Assembly: GCA_021774355.1 (NCBI GenBank)
Contig: JAJFJE010000303.1
Coordinates: forward strand, 1-6,417
DNA: 6,417 nt
Direction of reading: 5' to 3'
Source of the DNA: Alphaproteobacteria bacterium
GTDB lineage: Bacteria; Pseudomonadota; Alphaproteobacteria; Zavarziniales; Zavarziniaceae
Part shown: positions 1 to 5,640 of the stretch, piece by piece
Numbering within the stretch: the first letter of the stretch is position 1
Layout: the number at the start of each line of letters is the position of its first letter
Notes under the pieces: generated by a model
Told to the model about the DNA's origin: nothing
Seen by the model: the letters and a program-made list of their open reading frames with translations, nothing else
The model's database searches: none
Position numbers and translations under genes: made by a program

Positions 1-1
1 C

Positions 2-826
2 GGCATCGGCAATGACCAGGGCGAACTCGACCCGCTGATTCTCTATTCGTGCAAGCCCGACAACAGCCTGGACCGTTCCTACCGGGTCCATGTCTGGTGG
101 CAGAAAATGCATGGCCGCACCGATGTCGTGCCCCTGGGCAGCATCCCCGCCGAATCCGACGTGGTCGAGGCAGGTTCCATGGTGGTGCTGTCGCCGCGCG
201 ACGTCAAAGGCCTGTCGGCGACCCGCCGGCGCTATGCCTCGGCCGACCGCCCCGACCAGTTCGTCGATTTCCTGCCGACCATGAAGCGGGTCCGGGTGAT
301 GAGCGGCAGCGACGCCCAGAGCCCGATGACCGCCGGCGTCGAGATGACCTGGGACGAGTGGCGCCAGACCTGGATGAAGCCGAACCCCGCCGAGTTCGAA
401 TTCAAGATCGTAGGCGAGAAATTCATCCTGGCCCAGCCGGAGGTCGGCGATATCTATGATCCGGCCCATTACACCGACAGCAAATGCGAGATCGACACCA
501 TCGATCTCGAATTGCGGCCGGTCTGGGTGCTCGACGTCAACGATGTCGGCGGCCGCTACATCTACAAGAAGCGGCGGCTCTATATCGACAAGGAGTTCTG
601 GTACGCCCAGTACCAGGAGATGTACGACGCGCGCAGCAATCTCTATCGCATGATCGACGACGCCCGCGCCTTCCTGCCCGAGACCGGGCTATGGGGCTGG
701 CGCAATTACGTCCTGTGGAACGTGGTCACCCAGCGGGCCAACCGGCTGGACATGACCTCGGTGTGGTCGGTCCTGGGCAAGGACATAAGCCCTTATTTCG
801 ACATCGACACGCTGCGCGACTACTGA
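2..826 (+). CDS. DUF1329 family envelope protein, C-terminal part (5' end outside window)
   Basis: The reading frame is open from the left edge (frame starting at base 2) to the TGA at 824-826 and gives 274 residues. The start codon and any signal peptide lie outside the window, and an internal ATG at 107 is not a credible start because the coding pattern continues upstream of it. The sequence fits the C-terminal portion of DUF1329 proteins. It has a segment on marks or colours of the chain (RRRYASADRPDQFVDF), an F-K-I-V-G-E-K-F strand, the stretch RPVWVLDVNDVGGRYIYKKRRLYID, and a terminal block around LYRMIDDARAF. DUF1329 proteins are usually exported, about 400-450 residues long, and have a LolA/LolB-like lipid-binding fold. 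They are often found near outer-membrane proteins or RND exporters in lipid, steroid or hydrocarbon degraders. The substrate is unknown. A 14-bp hairpin follows directly. Family assignment is by recognised pattern, not by search. Confidence 0.8.
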   Translation, partial: GIGNDQGELDPLILYSCKPDNSLDRSYRVHVWWQKMHGRTDVVPLGSIPAESDVVEAGSMVVLSPRDVKGLSATRRRYASADRPDQFVDFLPTMKRVRVMSGSDAQSPMTAGVEMTWDEWRQTWMKPNPAEFEFKIVGEKFILAQPEVGDIYDPAHYTDSKCEIDTIDLELRPVWVLDVNDVGGRYIYKKRRLYIDKEFWYAQYQEMYDARSNLYRMIDDARAFLPETGLWGWRNYVLWNVVTQRANRLDMTSVWSVLGKDISPYFDIDTLRDY

Positions 827-832
827 ACGGGC

Positions 833-865
833 GGCATCATGGCCGGCCAACCCGGCCATGATGCC
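833..865. terminator. Perfect 14-bp hairpin between convergent genes, probable bidirectional terminator
   Basis: Bases 833-846 (GGCATCATGGCCGG) are exactly complementary to 852-865 (CCGGCCATGATGCC), with a 5-nt loop CCAAC. The hairpin starts 6 nt after the DUF1329 stop codon and ends 12 nt before the stop of the opposing GFA gene, so it can serve both transcripts. Neither side carries a T-run, so it is not a textbook intrinsic terminator. It could act as a U-less terminator, a pause site for Rho, or a stabiliser of the 3' ends. Confidence 0.7.
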
Positions 866-877
866 CCGGTCACCCGG

Positions 878-1288
878 TCAGCCAGGCATGCGGGCGTGCT
901 GAACCGCACCGTCGGCATGCTTGACCCAGGGCTGGGTGCTGCTGCAGTAGATTTCCGCGCTGGGCTTCAGCCAGCTGGTATCGTCGAACGTGCCGGCCTT
1001 GATGATGGCAATGCCGGGCATCACCGCCGCCGTGGTAATCACCGGCGAGCCGCAGGACGGGCAGAACGAGCGATTGACGGCATTGCCGGAATCCGCCGAG
1101 GTGTCGGCATAGGTCTTGATTTCGCCGGTCATCTTGACGGCGCTGTCCGGCACGATCGAGACCACCGAAAAAGCGGTTCCGGTTGATTTCTGGCAGCTGG
1201 TGCAATGGCACACCATGGTCGCCATGGGCTCCTGTGTCAGTTCAAAGCGGACTTTGCCACACAGGCAGCCACCCTTGAATTCCGTCAT
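878..1288 (-). CDS. GFA (CENP-V/glutathione-dependent formaldehyde-activating-like) family zinc protein
   Basis: This is a 136-residue protein with the full GFA-fold cysteine pattern: C8-x-C10 in GGCLCGKVRF, C27-x-C29-x-x-C32 in VCHCTSCQKSTG, and C76-x-x-C79 in FCPSCGSP. In the family these bind zinc: a structural site uses the outer cysteines and a second site uses the CxC..C group. The length is normal for a single-domain member. Founding members were reported to act on glutathione-formaldehyde adducts, but most members have no proven reaction and this one should not be called a formaldehyde enzyme. The start at 1288 was chosen because the domain begins right after MTEFKGG and a GGGGAG sits 8 nt upstream. 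An in-frame ATG at 1351 would add 21 residues without domain content. It is convergent with the DUF1329 gene and divergent from the GlcG-like gene. No signal peptide is seen, so it is probably cytoplasmic. Confidence 0.9.
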   Translation of the reverse strand: MTEFKGGCLCGKVRFELTQEPMATMVCHCTSCQKSTGTAFSVVSIVPDSAVKMTGEIKTYADTSADSGNAVNRSFCPSCGSPVITTAAVMPGIAIIKAGTFDDTSWLKPSAEIYCSSTQPWVKHADGAVQHARMPG

Positions 1289-1296
1289 CTTCAACA

Positions 1297-1302
1297 CTCC
1301 CC
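1297..1302 (-). promoter_or_regulatory. Ribosome binding site of the GFA gene
   Basis: On the minus strand GGGGAG lies 8 nt before the ATG at 1286-1288. It supports the shorter start over the in-frame ATG at 1351. Confidence 0.6.
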
Positions 1303-1476
1303 ATTGTTGATTTACGCGACCGACAGCCTTCTGACCGCCCGGTGAATGCATCGCGGTGATGGATGATGCACGATCCGACCCGCCGGGCGAAAGCGCAAAG
1401 CGGCCATTGCAGCCCGCCGCATTCGGTAATGCTGGCGCGTGGTCCTGCGTTTATCATCCAGCCTCGGCAAAACAAC

Positions 1477-1484
1477 GGGAGGGG
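1477..1484 (+). promoter_or_regulatory. Ribosome binding site of the GlcG-like gene
   Basis: GGGAGGGG lies 4 nt before the ATG at 1489-1491. It is the best match to the anti-Shine-Dalgarno sequence in this gap and fixes the start, rejecting the in-frame ATG at 1363. Confidence 0.7.
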
Positions 1485-1488
1485 CGCC

Positions 1489-1923
1489 ATGCAGATATCG
1501 GTACCGACACGGGTTGTCGACTGGCGGGCTGCAACCGTGATCCTGCAGGCGGCGATCGAGAAGGCCGAAGCCCTGGGCATCAGGATCAATGTCGCGGTGG
1601 TCGATTCCGGCGGCCAGTTGGCCGGCTTTCTGCGCATGCCGGGCGCCTATCTGGCGTCGATCGACATCGCCATCGACAAGGCCTGGACCTCGGCCGGCTT
1701 CGGCTTTCCGACCATGGATGCCGCCGCCATCCTTCAGAACATGCCCGAAGCGGTCAAAAGCGGGTTGCCCCATCGGCCACGGGTGGTGCTGTTCGGCGGC
1801 GGCGTCCCGCTGACCGACGGCGGAGTGGTCATCGGCGGCGTCGGTGTCTCCGGTGGCTCGGACGAGCAGGACCACCAGTGCTGCGTGGCCGGCCTCGCGG
1901 CCCTGGAGGCGGCGGCAGGCTGA
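1489..1923 (+). CDS. GlcG/HbpS (heme-binding-like) family protein
   Basis: This is a 144-residue protein, the usual length for stand-alone GlcG/HbpS (DUF336) members. Visible family motifs, in order, are: VAVVDSGGQL at residues 35-44 followed by FLRMPGAYLAS (47-57); the helix with K64-A-W-T; a GGGVPL segment (103-108); a glycine-rich GGVVIGGVGVSGG (111-123); and QDHQCCVAGLAALE (127-140). HbpS binds heme and senses oxidative stress in Streptomyces. GlcG is encoded with glycolate oxidase genes, and other members sit beside diol or hydrocarbon catabolic genes. The actual ligand here is unknown. There is no signal peptide. The start is chosen by the strong GGGAGGGG at 1477-1484, because the longer frame to 1363 encodes a low-complexity N-terminus outside the family. 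The gene is monocistronic: it diverges from the GFA gene and converges on a FadL-type gene 23 nt away. Confidence 0.87.
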   Translation: MQISVPTRVVDWRAATVILQAAIEKAEALGIRINVAVVDSGGQLAGFLRMPGAYLASIDIAIDKAWTSAGFGFPTMDAAAILQNMPEAVKSGLPHRPRVVLFGGGVPLTDGGVVIGGVGVSGGSDEQDHQCCVAGLAALEAAAG

Positions 1924-1932
1924 CCCGCCGCC
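1908..1932. terminator. GC-rich hairpin over the stop codon of the GlcG-like gene
   Basis: GGCGGCGG at 1908-1915 pairs exactly with CCGCCGCC at 1925-1932, with a 9-nt loop containing the TGA stop. It lies at the meeting point of two convergent genes whose stops are 23 nt apart and could help end both transcripts. There is no T-run. The repetitive GGC/GCC composition makes a chance stem more likely than at the other two convergent junctions. Confidence 0.35.
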
Positions 1933-1946
1933 GCCCCCCGCGGCCC

Positions 1947-3245
1947 TTACCAGGCGTAGCTGAGGCCGAGACCGAGTTCCGTGATCTCATGGACTTCCGA
2001 GATCGTCTGGTCCGGCGACAGGGCGTTGCACCCGTGATGGGTATAGGGGAAGGCCCAGGAAATTGCGGCGTCAAGCGTCACGCCGTCCATGACCGCCAGG
2101 CTGAAGCCGCCGGTCACGGTGTGACGCAGCACCGCCGGCGCGATCGCGTTCAGCAGCGATTCGCTGCCCGGGTAGAGTTCGCTGGCATAGGCGTAGCCGA
2201 TGCGCAGGGCCAAAGCCTCGTTGAACTGGTGCTGGGCGCCGATATGGATGACATATTGGTTGTTCCAGCCGAACCCCGCGGCCTGGTCCGAACCCAGCTT
2301 GGGATTGCCCGGGACCAGCGGATTGACGAAGCCGTTGGCCAGCGCCGGGACATCGCCATAGAAGATGTACTGGACGTCGGCGACCACGGTGAAGTCGTCG
2401 TTGACGTCATAGGCAAGACCGGCCGCCAGGATCGCCGGCAGGTCGACATTGCCCCCTTCGGGCAGCAGCCCGCGATATTTCTTGTACCGCTGCATGTTGG
2501 CTTCGGTCTGGTAAGTGAGGCCGAGCGCCAGTTGCTCGCCCTGGTAATGGACGCCGACCTTGGCGGCATAGCCGAAGGCGTCGTCGGTGCCGTTATTGGT
2601 GACATGGGCGGCGTCCACCGAGGCCCCGAATGCCGCCAGGGCGCCCAGCCCGCGGACCTTGATCTTGGAATAGACCAGCGCCGGCGAGAGGCCGATGGAA
2701 ATGCGGGGCGTCACCCGATAGGCCAGGGTCGGCGAGATGAACAGGGCGGACGTGTCCAAGGTCGTGTCGCCGGCGCAGAGCGGCCCCGTTCCGGGCAGCC
2801 CGGCCGGGCAGCCGGGGCGGGGATGACTGGGATAGGACACGCCAAGACCGAACAGGCCATAGGCCGAGAAGGCCGCCGACCAGCGGTCGTCGATGCGGTG
2901 GGTGACCGACAGGTAAGGCACCGGGAACTGGCGCTCGCCGGCATCGGATTCGCCCGGTTCAAGGGGGAATGGGCCGGTGCCGGCGCCGTCCACCGCGATC
3001 GACGGCTCGGAGAACAGGATCGAGCTGCCCAGGGTGAATTGGTCGCCGACCTGGACCGTGGCCGCCGGATTGCTGATCGGCGCCACCGCGTCCTGGGCCA
3101 GCGCCATGCCGGCGCCGCCCATGCCTTTTTCCTTGGCGCCGACCCCGGTCAGAAGCAGTCCTGCGGTGGCCCAGGCAGGGCCTCCGGCAGAAATCGCACA
3201 TGTTACACCGACCACCGCCCCGGCAAGCCGCCACCCCAACGCCAT
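1947..3245 (-). CDS. FadL/OmpP1/TodX family outer-membrane transporter (paralogue 1, downstream gene of the pair)
   Basis: This is a 432-residue predicted outer-membrane beta-barrel that would carry hydrophobic compounds inwards. Residues 1-26 form a Sec signal peptide ending in AWA. The mature N-terminus has the family hatch pattern: GAKEKGMGGAGMALAQDAV at 36-54, then SNPAA at 58-62, where the NPA turn is a FadL-family hallmark. The rest alternates short amphipathic strands and turns, and ends in LSYAW, with a terminal Trp instead of the more common Phe as barrel-assembly signal. Two cysteines, C146 and C157, lie in a probable extracellular loop and are kept in the neighbouring paralogue. 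The closest relative visible is the gene at 3389-4681. The start has a GGGGG stretch about 10 nt upstream, and that stretch is partly inside a 10-bp stem. Substrate cannot be read from sequence: long-chain fatty acids, alkanes and aromatics are all known for the family. Confidence 0.92.
   Translation of the reverse strand: MALGWRLAGAVVGVTCAISAGGPAWATAGLLLTGVGAKEKGMGGAGMALAQDAVAPISNPAATVQVGDQFTLGSSILFSEPSIAVDGAGTGPFPLEPGESDAGERQFPVPYLSVTHRIDDRWSAAFSAYGLFGLGVSYPSHPRPGCPAGLPGTGPLCAGDTTLDTSALFISPTLAYRVTPRISIGLSPALVYSKIKVRGLGALAAFGASVDAAHVTNNGTDDAFGYAAKVGVHYQGEQLALGLTYQTEANMQRYKKYRGLLPEGGNVDLPAILAAGLAYDVNDDFTVVADVQYIFYGDVPALANGFVNPLVPGNPKLGSDQAAGFGWNNQYVIHIGAQHQFNEALALRIGYAYASELYPGSESLLNAIAPAVLRHTVTGGFSLAVMDGVTLDAAISWAFPYTHHGCNALSPDQTISEVHEITELGLGLSYAW
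2458..2513 (-). repeat. Near-identical 56-nt segment shared by the two FadL genes (copy 1)
   Basis: This stretch matches 3900-3955 at 54 of 56 bases, offset 1442 nt, while flanking codons have diverged more. It encodes the shared EANMQRYKKYRGLLPE block. The match is unusually high even at silent positions, which hints at recent duplication with local selection, or at gene conversion. Confidence 0.7.
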
Positions 3246-3254
3246 GTTCTGGAT

Positions 3255-3351
3255 ACCCCCATGCGGCCAACGACCGGCGCAACGGGCGCCGTGGATCGAC
3301 TGGCAATCAGCCGGCCACTTCGGTGGCCGCCGACAGCCATAGCCGCATGGG
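3255..3351 (-). promoter_or_regulatory. Structured intercistronic leader that can sequester the RBS of the downstream FadL gene
   Basis: The 143-nt gap between the two FadL genes contains three nested or adjacent perfect stems. The outer stem pairs 3258-3267 (CCCATGCGGC) with 3342-3351 (GCCGCATGGG), 10 bp. Inside it are a 6-bp stem, 3275-3280 with 3286-3291 (5-nt loop), and a 7-bp stem, 3312-3318 with 3323-3329 (4-nt loop). Together they would make a three-way junction. The 3' strand of the outer stem, read on the mRNA, runs into the GGGGG at 3256-3260 that serves as ribosome binding site for the gene starting at 3245, so three of its five G residues are paired. It could instead act as a terminator or attenuator after the upstream FadL gene (stop at 3389). 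No clear promoter was found in 3352-3388. The pairing is seen directly; the function is inferred. Confidence 0.5.
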
Positions 3352-3388
3352 ATAAATGCTGCAAGCGCTCAGTAAATTTTGCGCCTGC

Positions 3389-4681
3389 TCACCAGGCGTA
3401 GTTGATCCCGAGGGCACCTTCCAGGATCCCGTGGGTGGACCGAATCCGCTGGTCCGGGGACAATGGGTTGGAGCCGTACTGATCCAGGGGCAGGGCATAG
3501 GTGATGCCGAAGTCCAGGGTGGTGCCGCTGAACAGCTCCTGGCTGAAGCCGGCCGCAATATTGTGCCGCATGATCGCCGGCGCCACGGCGTTGAGCAGCG
3601 AGTCGCGGCCGCGGTAGAGCCGGCTGGTATAGGAATAGCCGGCGCGCAGGGCCAGGGTGTCGCTGTAGCGATGCTCGGTCCCGAGATGCAGGGTCCACTG
3701 ATCCTTCCAGCCGAAGCCCGCGCCATTGTCGGTGCCCAGCGCCGGATTGCCCGGAACCAGCGGATTGACGAAGCGATTGGCCAGCGCCGGCACGTCGGAA
3801 TAGAAGACATACTGGAAATCGACCGCGACGGTGTAGTCGTCGGCGAGATCATAGGCGACCCCGGCGGCCAGGATCGCCGGCAGATCGAAATTGGCGCCCT
3901 CGGGCAGCAGGCCGCGATATTTCTTGTAACGCTGCATGTTGGCTTCGGTCTGGTAGGTCACCCCGGCCGAAAAGCCGTCGCCTTGATAATGGATGCCGAT
4001 CTTCCCGGCATAGCCAAAGGCCTGGTCGGCGCCGTTATTGGTCAGGTCGCCGGGCGCCGAGGAGGCCGGGCCGAAAGCGCTGAACCCCTTGGCCTCGAAG
4101 CGGGAATAGACCAGGGCCGGCGACACCCCGATGGATATCTCCGGGGTCAGCCGGTAGGCAAGGGTCGGCGTGACGAACAGGGCGCTGGTGTCGAGCGTGC
4201 TCTTGCCGCCGCACAGCGGGCCCGCGGGAATGCCGACGGTGCAGTTGCTGCGCGGGTGCTGAGGATAGGCGACCCCGAGCCCGAACAGCCCATAGGCGGA
4301 GAACCCGACCGCCCAGCGGTCGTCGATCCGGTAGGTCGCGGACAGGAACGGGATCGAGAACCAGCGCTCGTTGTTGTCGGTCTTGCCCGGCTCGAGCGGA
4401 AACGGCCCGGTGCCGGCACCGGAAATGTCGAATTGGGCAGCCTCGTAGAGGATCGTCAGTCCGAGGGTGAACTGGTTGCCGACCACGACCGTCGCGGCCG
4501 GGTTGTTGATCGCGGCCACCGCGTCCCGGGCGATGGCCATGCCGGCACCGCCCATGCCCTTGTCCTTGGCGCTGATCCCGGTGGGCAACAGGCCGCCATT
4601 GGAGGCCCATGCCGTCCCTGCAACAGCACACAAAGCGAGGCCCAAGCCAGCGGCACGCCACATTACCATCTGTTCCGTCAT
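3389..4681 (-). CDS. FadL/OmpP1/TodX family outer-membrane transporter (paralogue 2, upstream gene of the pair)
   Basis: This is a 430-residue predicted outer-membrane channel for hydrophobic substrates. The signal peptide ends at residue 26 (TAWA), followed by a hatch region with SAKDKGMGGAGMAIARDAV (37-55) and NNPAA (59-63, NPA motif). The barrel strands line up along the whole length with the gene at 1947-3245, with clearly more than half the residues shared in the C-terminal half, including a long unbroken block around EANMQRYKKYRGLLPEG. Cysteines C147 and C157 match the pair in the paralogue. The protein ends in INYAW. The start at 4681 has AAGGGGA 6 nt upstream; an alternative Met at residue 7 would also leave a workable signal peptide. 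The gene diverges from the LysR-type regulator across 113 nt, the classical arrangement for a LysR target, so control by that protein is a reasonable inference. It is probably the first gene of a two-gene unit. Confidence 0.92.
   Translation of the reverse strand: MTEQMVMWRAAGLGLALCAVAGTAWASNGGLLPTGISAKDKGMGGAGMAIARDAVAAINNPAATVVVGNQFTLGLTILYEAAQFDISGAGTGPFPLEPGKTDNNERWFSIPFLSATYRIDDRWAVGFSAYGLFGLGVAYPQHPRSNCTVGIPAGPLCGGKSTLDTSALFVTPTLAYRLTPEISIGVSPALVYSRFEAKGFSAFGPASSAPGDLTNNGADQAFGYAGKIGIHYQGDGFSAGVTYQTEANMQRYKKYRGLLPEGANFDLPAILAAGVAYDLADDYTVAVDFQYVFYSDVPALANRFVNPLVPGNPALGTDNGAGFGWKDQWTLHLGTEHRYSDTLALRAGYSYTSRLYRGRDSLLNAVAPAIMRHNIAAGFSQELFSGTTLDFGITYALPLDQYGSNPLSPDQRIRSTHGILEGALGINYAW
3900..3955 (-). 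repeat. Near-identical 56-nt segment shared by the two FadL genes (copy 2)
   Basis: Partner of 2458-2513; the two mismatches (C/G and C/A) were found by direct base-by-base comparison. The repeat lies inside the coding region and is a by-product of paralogy, not an inserted element. Confidence 0.7.
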
Positions 4682-4687
4682 ACTCTG

Positions 4688-4694
4688 TCCCCTT
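4688..4694 (-). promoter_or_regulatory. Ribosome binding site of the upstream FadL gene
   Basis: On the minus strand AAGGGGA lies 6 nt before the ATG at 4679-4681, favouring this Met over the one at residue 7. Confidence 0.6.
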
Positions 4695-4716
4695 CGTCCG
4701 TTCCCCTAGAATGGGT

Positions 4717-4722
4717 GTGCAC
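4717..4722. promoter_or_regulatory. GTGCAC site, possible second operator element
   Basis: This 6-bp palindrome repeats the half-site of the GTGCA-N6-TGCAC palindrome centred 47 bp away. It lies between that palindrome and the FadL start. Such a pair of related sites on a divergent promoter would fit a recognition site plus an activation site for a LysR-type tetramer. The short length makes chance occurrence possible. Confidence 0.3.
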
Positions 4723-4739
4723 GGATGATGATGAAATGC

Positions 4740-4745
4740 GATAAT
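4740..4745 (+). promoter_or_regulatory. Candidate -10 element for the LysR-type gene
   Basis: GATAAT matches the -10 consensus at 5 of 6 positions, about 50 nt before the chosen start codon, and sits in the most AT-rich part of the gap. No good -35 is present 17 nt upstream; the spot is occupied by GTGCAC. If used, transcription would begin near 4752, just before the palindrome at 4759-4774, so a bound regulator would block its own gene. Confidence 0.3.
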
Positions 4746-4758
4746 TCAGGGTTCGCTT

Positions 4759-4774
4759 GTGCAAAAATATGCAC
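4759..4774. promoter_or_regulatory. GTGCA-N6-TGCAC palindrome, probable operator of the LysR-type regulator
   Basis: A perfect 5-bp inverted repeat with an AT-only 6-bp centre (AAAATA) lies in the divergent gap between the regulator and the FadL pair. It does not follow the exact T-N11-A spacing, but LysR-type sites vary. It lies 20 nt upstream of the regulator start codon and 78-93 nt upstream of the FadL start. This fits repression of the regulator gene and activation or repression of the FadL unit. Confidence 0.5.
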
Positions 4775-4783
4775 GCTGTCCGC

Positions 4784-4790
4784 GGGAGGG
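4784..4790 (+). promoter_or_regulatory. Ribosome binding site of the LysR-type gene
   Basis: GGGAGGG lies 4 nt before the ATG at 4795-4797. It decides the start in favour of 4795 over an in-frame GTG at 4759, which would overlap the operator-like palindrome. Confidence 0.7.
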
Positions 4791-4794
4791 ACGA

Positions 4795-5640
4795 ATGTAC
4801 TGGGGCGATCTGCCGTTCATCGTCGCCGTTCACCGCCATGGCACCTTCAGCGGCGCGGCCAAGGCCCTGGGCGTGACCCATACGACGGTGGCGCGTCGGG
4901 TCAAGGACCTCGAGCGGCGGTACGGCTCCCAGCTGGTCGACACCACCCGCAGCGGTCTGGTCCTTACCGCAGCGGGCGGGACCGTGCTCGAAGCCGCCCT
5001 GCGCATCGAAGACCAACTGCTTGATCTCGAGCGGGTGGTGTCGGGCAAGGATGCCCGCCTCGCCGGGGTGCTGCGGCTGACCACCTGCGATGTCTTTGCC
5101 TGGCTCTATGCCGATTCTTTTCGCAGCTTCGGCGACCGCTATCCCCATATCGAGTTGGAGATCATCGCCGACAACGAGATTCGCAACCTGTCGCGACGCG
5201 AGGCCGATATCGCCATCCGGGTGACCAACAAGCCCCAGGACAATCTGGTCGGGCGCTGCATCAACACCCTCGATCACGCGGTCTACGGCGCCAAGGACCT
5301 GGCCGGCCCCGGCGACTTCCGCACCCTGCCCTGGGTGGTCTTCGCGCCGCGTCAGCCGGCACGGCTGATCGAGGGCTGGATACAGGCCAATCTGCCGGCC
5401 CCCAAGATCGCCGCCCAGGTCGACACGACACTGATCATGTTGCGTGCCGTACAGGCGGGGATCGGCGTCGCCCTGTTGCCCACCGCGCTCGGCGACGGCG
5501 ACACCAGCCTGGAGCGCCTGACCCCGCCCTTGGCCGATCTGCGCCAGGAAGTCTGGCTGCTGACCCCGCGGGAGCTGCTGAACACCGCCCGGGTCCGTGC
5601 CTTCTACGACCACATGGCCGGCAACCGCCCGCGCCCCTGA
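4795..5640 (+). CDS. LysR-type transcriptional regulator
   Basis: This 281-residue DNA-binding protein is slightly shorter than the usual ~300. The N-terminal winged helix-turn-helix is plain: DLPFIVAVHRHGTFSGAAKALG (5-26), the recognition helix around THTTVARRVKDLERRYG (28-44), then the wing and the L-T-A-A-G motif at 57-61. A linker helix (about 62-88) leads to the LysR substrate-binding domain, with VLRLTTCDVFA, a READIAIRV segment and a VQAGIGVALLPTALG segment typical of the effector-binding cleft. The inducer is not predictable from sequence. The gene diverges from the FadL pair and converges on the monooxygenase alpha gene, with the stops only 26 nt apart. It could therefore regulate the transporters, itself and perhaps the monooxygenase. 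The start is set by GGGAGGG at 4784-4790. Its TGA sits in the loop of a 13-bp hairpin. Confidence 0.93.
   Translation: MYWGDLPFIVAVHRHGTFSGAAKALGVTHTTVARRVKDLERRYGSQLVDTTRSGLVLTAAGGTVLEAALRIEDQLLDLERVVSGKDARLAGVLRLTTCDVFAWLYADSFRSFGDRYPHIELEIIADNEIRNLSRREADIAIRVTNKPQDNLVGRCINTLDHAVYGAKDLAGPGDFRTLPWVVFAPRQPARLIEGWIQANLPAPKIAAQVDTTLIMLRAVQAGIGVALLPTALGDGDTSLERLTPPLADLRQEVWLLTPRELLNTARVRAFYDHMAGNRPRP

Larger units (their letters stand above)
1289..1488. promoter_or_regulatory. 200-nt divergent control region between the GFA and GlcG-like genes
   Basis: No coding region is convincing here, although both flanking frames stay open for a short way. For the GlcG-like gene, TATCAT at 1452-1457 matches the -10 consensus at 5 of 6 positions, 31 nt before the start codon, but no good -35 is seen 16-18 nt upstream. 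A small dyad, GCATT-N4-AATGC at 1419-1432, lies just upstream and could be an operator. A second short dyad is TGCATC (1347-1352) with GATGCA (1365-1370). For the GFA gene no promoter stands out. These are eye-level candidates only. Confidence 0.35.

Noticed and set aside
839..1186. Plus-strand open frame opposite the GFA gene, starting inside the 833-865 hairpin
   Set aside because: The opposite strand encodes all seven expected zinc-ligand cysteines of the GFA fold; this frame is Gly/Arg-rich with no recognisable motif.
1363..1488. Upstream ATG for the GlcG-like gene adding 42 residues
   Set aside because: The added sequence has no family similarity, and a strong ribosome binding site sits directly before the ATG at 1489.
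3246..3388. Known riboswitch class or small RNA between the two FadL genes
   Set aside because: The stems are real, but I do not recognise the conserved loop sequences of any established riboswitch, so no class is named.
1356..3401. Long plus-strand open frame (681 codons) covering the GlcG-like and FadL genes
   Set aside because: It runs out of frame over the GlcG-like gene and antisense to the FadL gene. Its translation is Arg/Gly/Asp-rich low-complexity sequence with no family pattern, a usual artefact of high GC coding DNA.
2458..3955. Insertion sequence or CRISPR-like repeat suggested by the 56-nt repeated segment
   Set aside because: Both copies are in the same codon frame at matching positions of two paralogous genes, with no terminal repeats, transposase or regular spacing.
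3356..4744. Plus-strand open frame of 462 codons antisense to the upstream FadL gene
   Set aside because: The minus-strand frame has a signal peptide, the NPA motif and a close paralogue next door; the antisense frame has none of these.
4759..4794. GTG start for the LysR-type gene adding 12 residues
   Set aside because: The extension (MQKYARCPREGR) is outside the LysR N-terminal pattern, lacks its own ribosome binding site and overlaps the operator-like palindrome; the ATG at 4795 has GGGAGGG 4 nt upstream.
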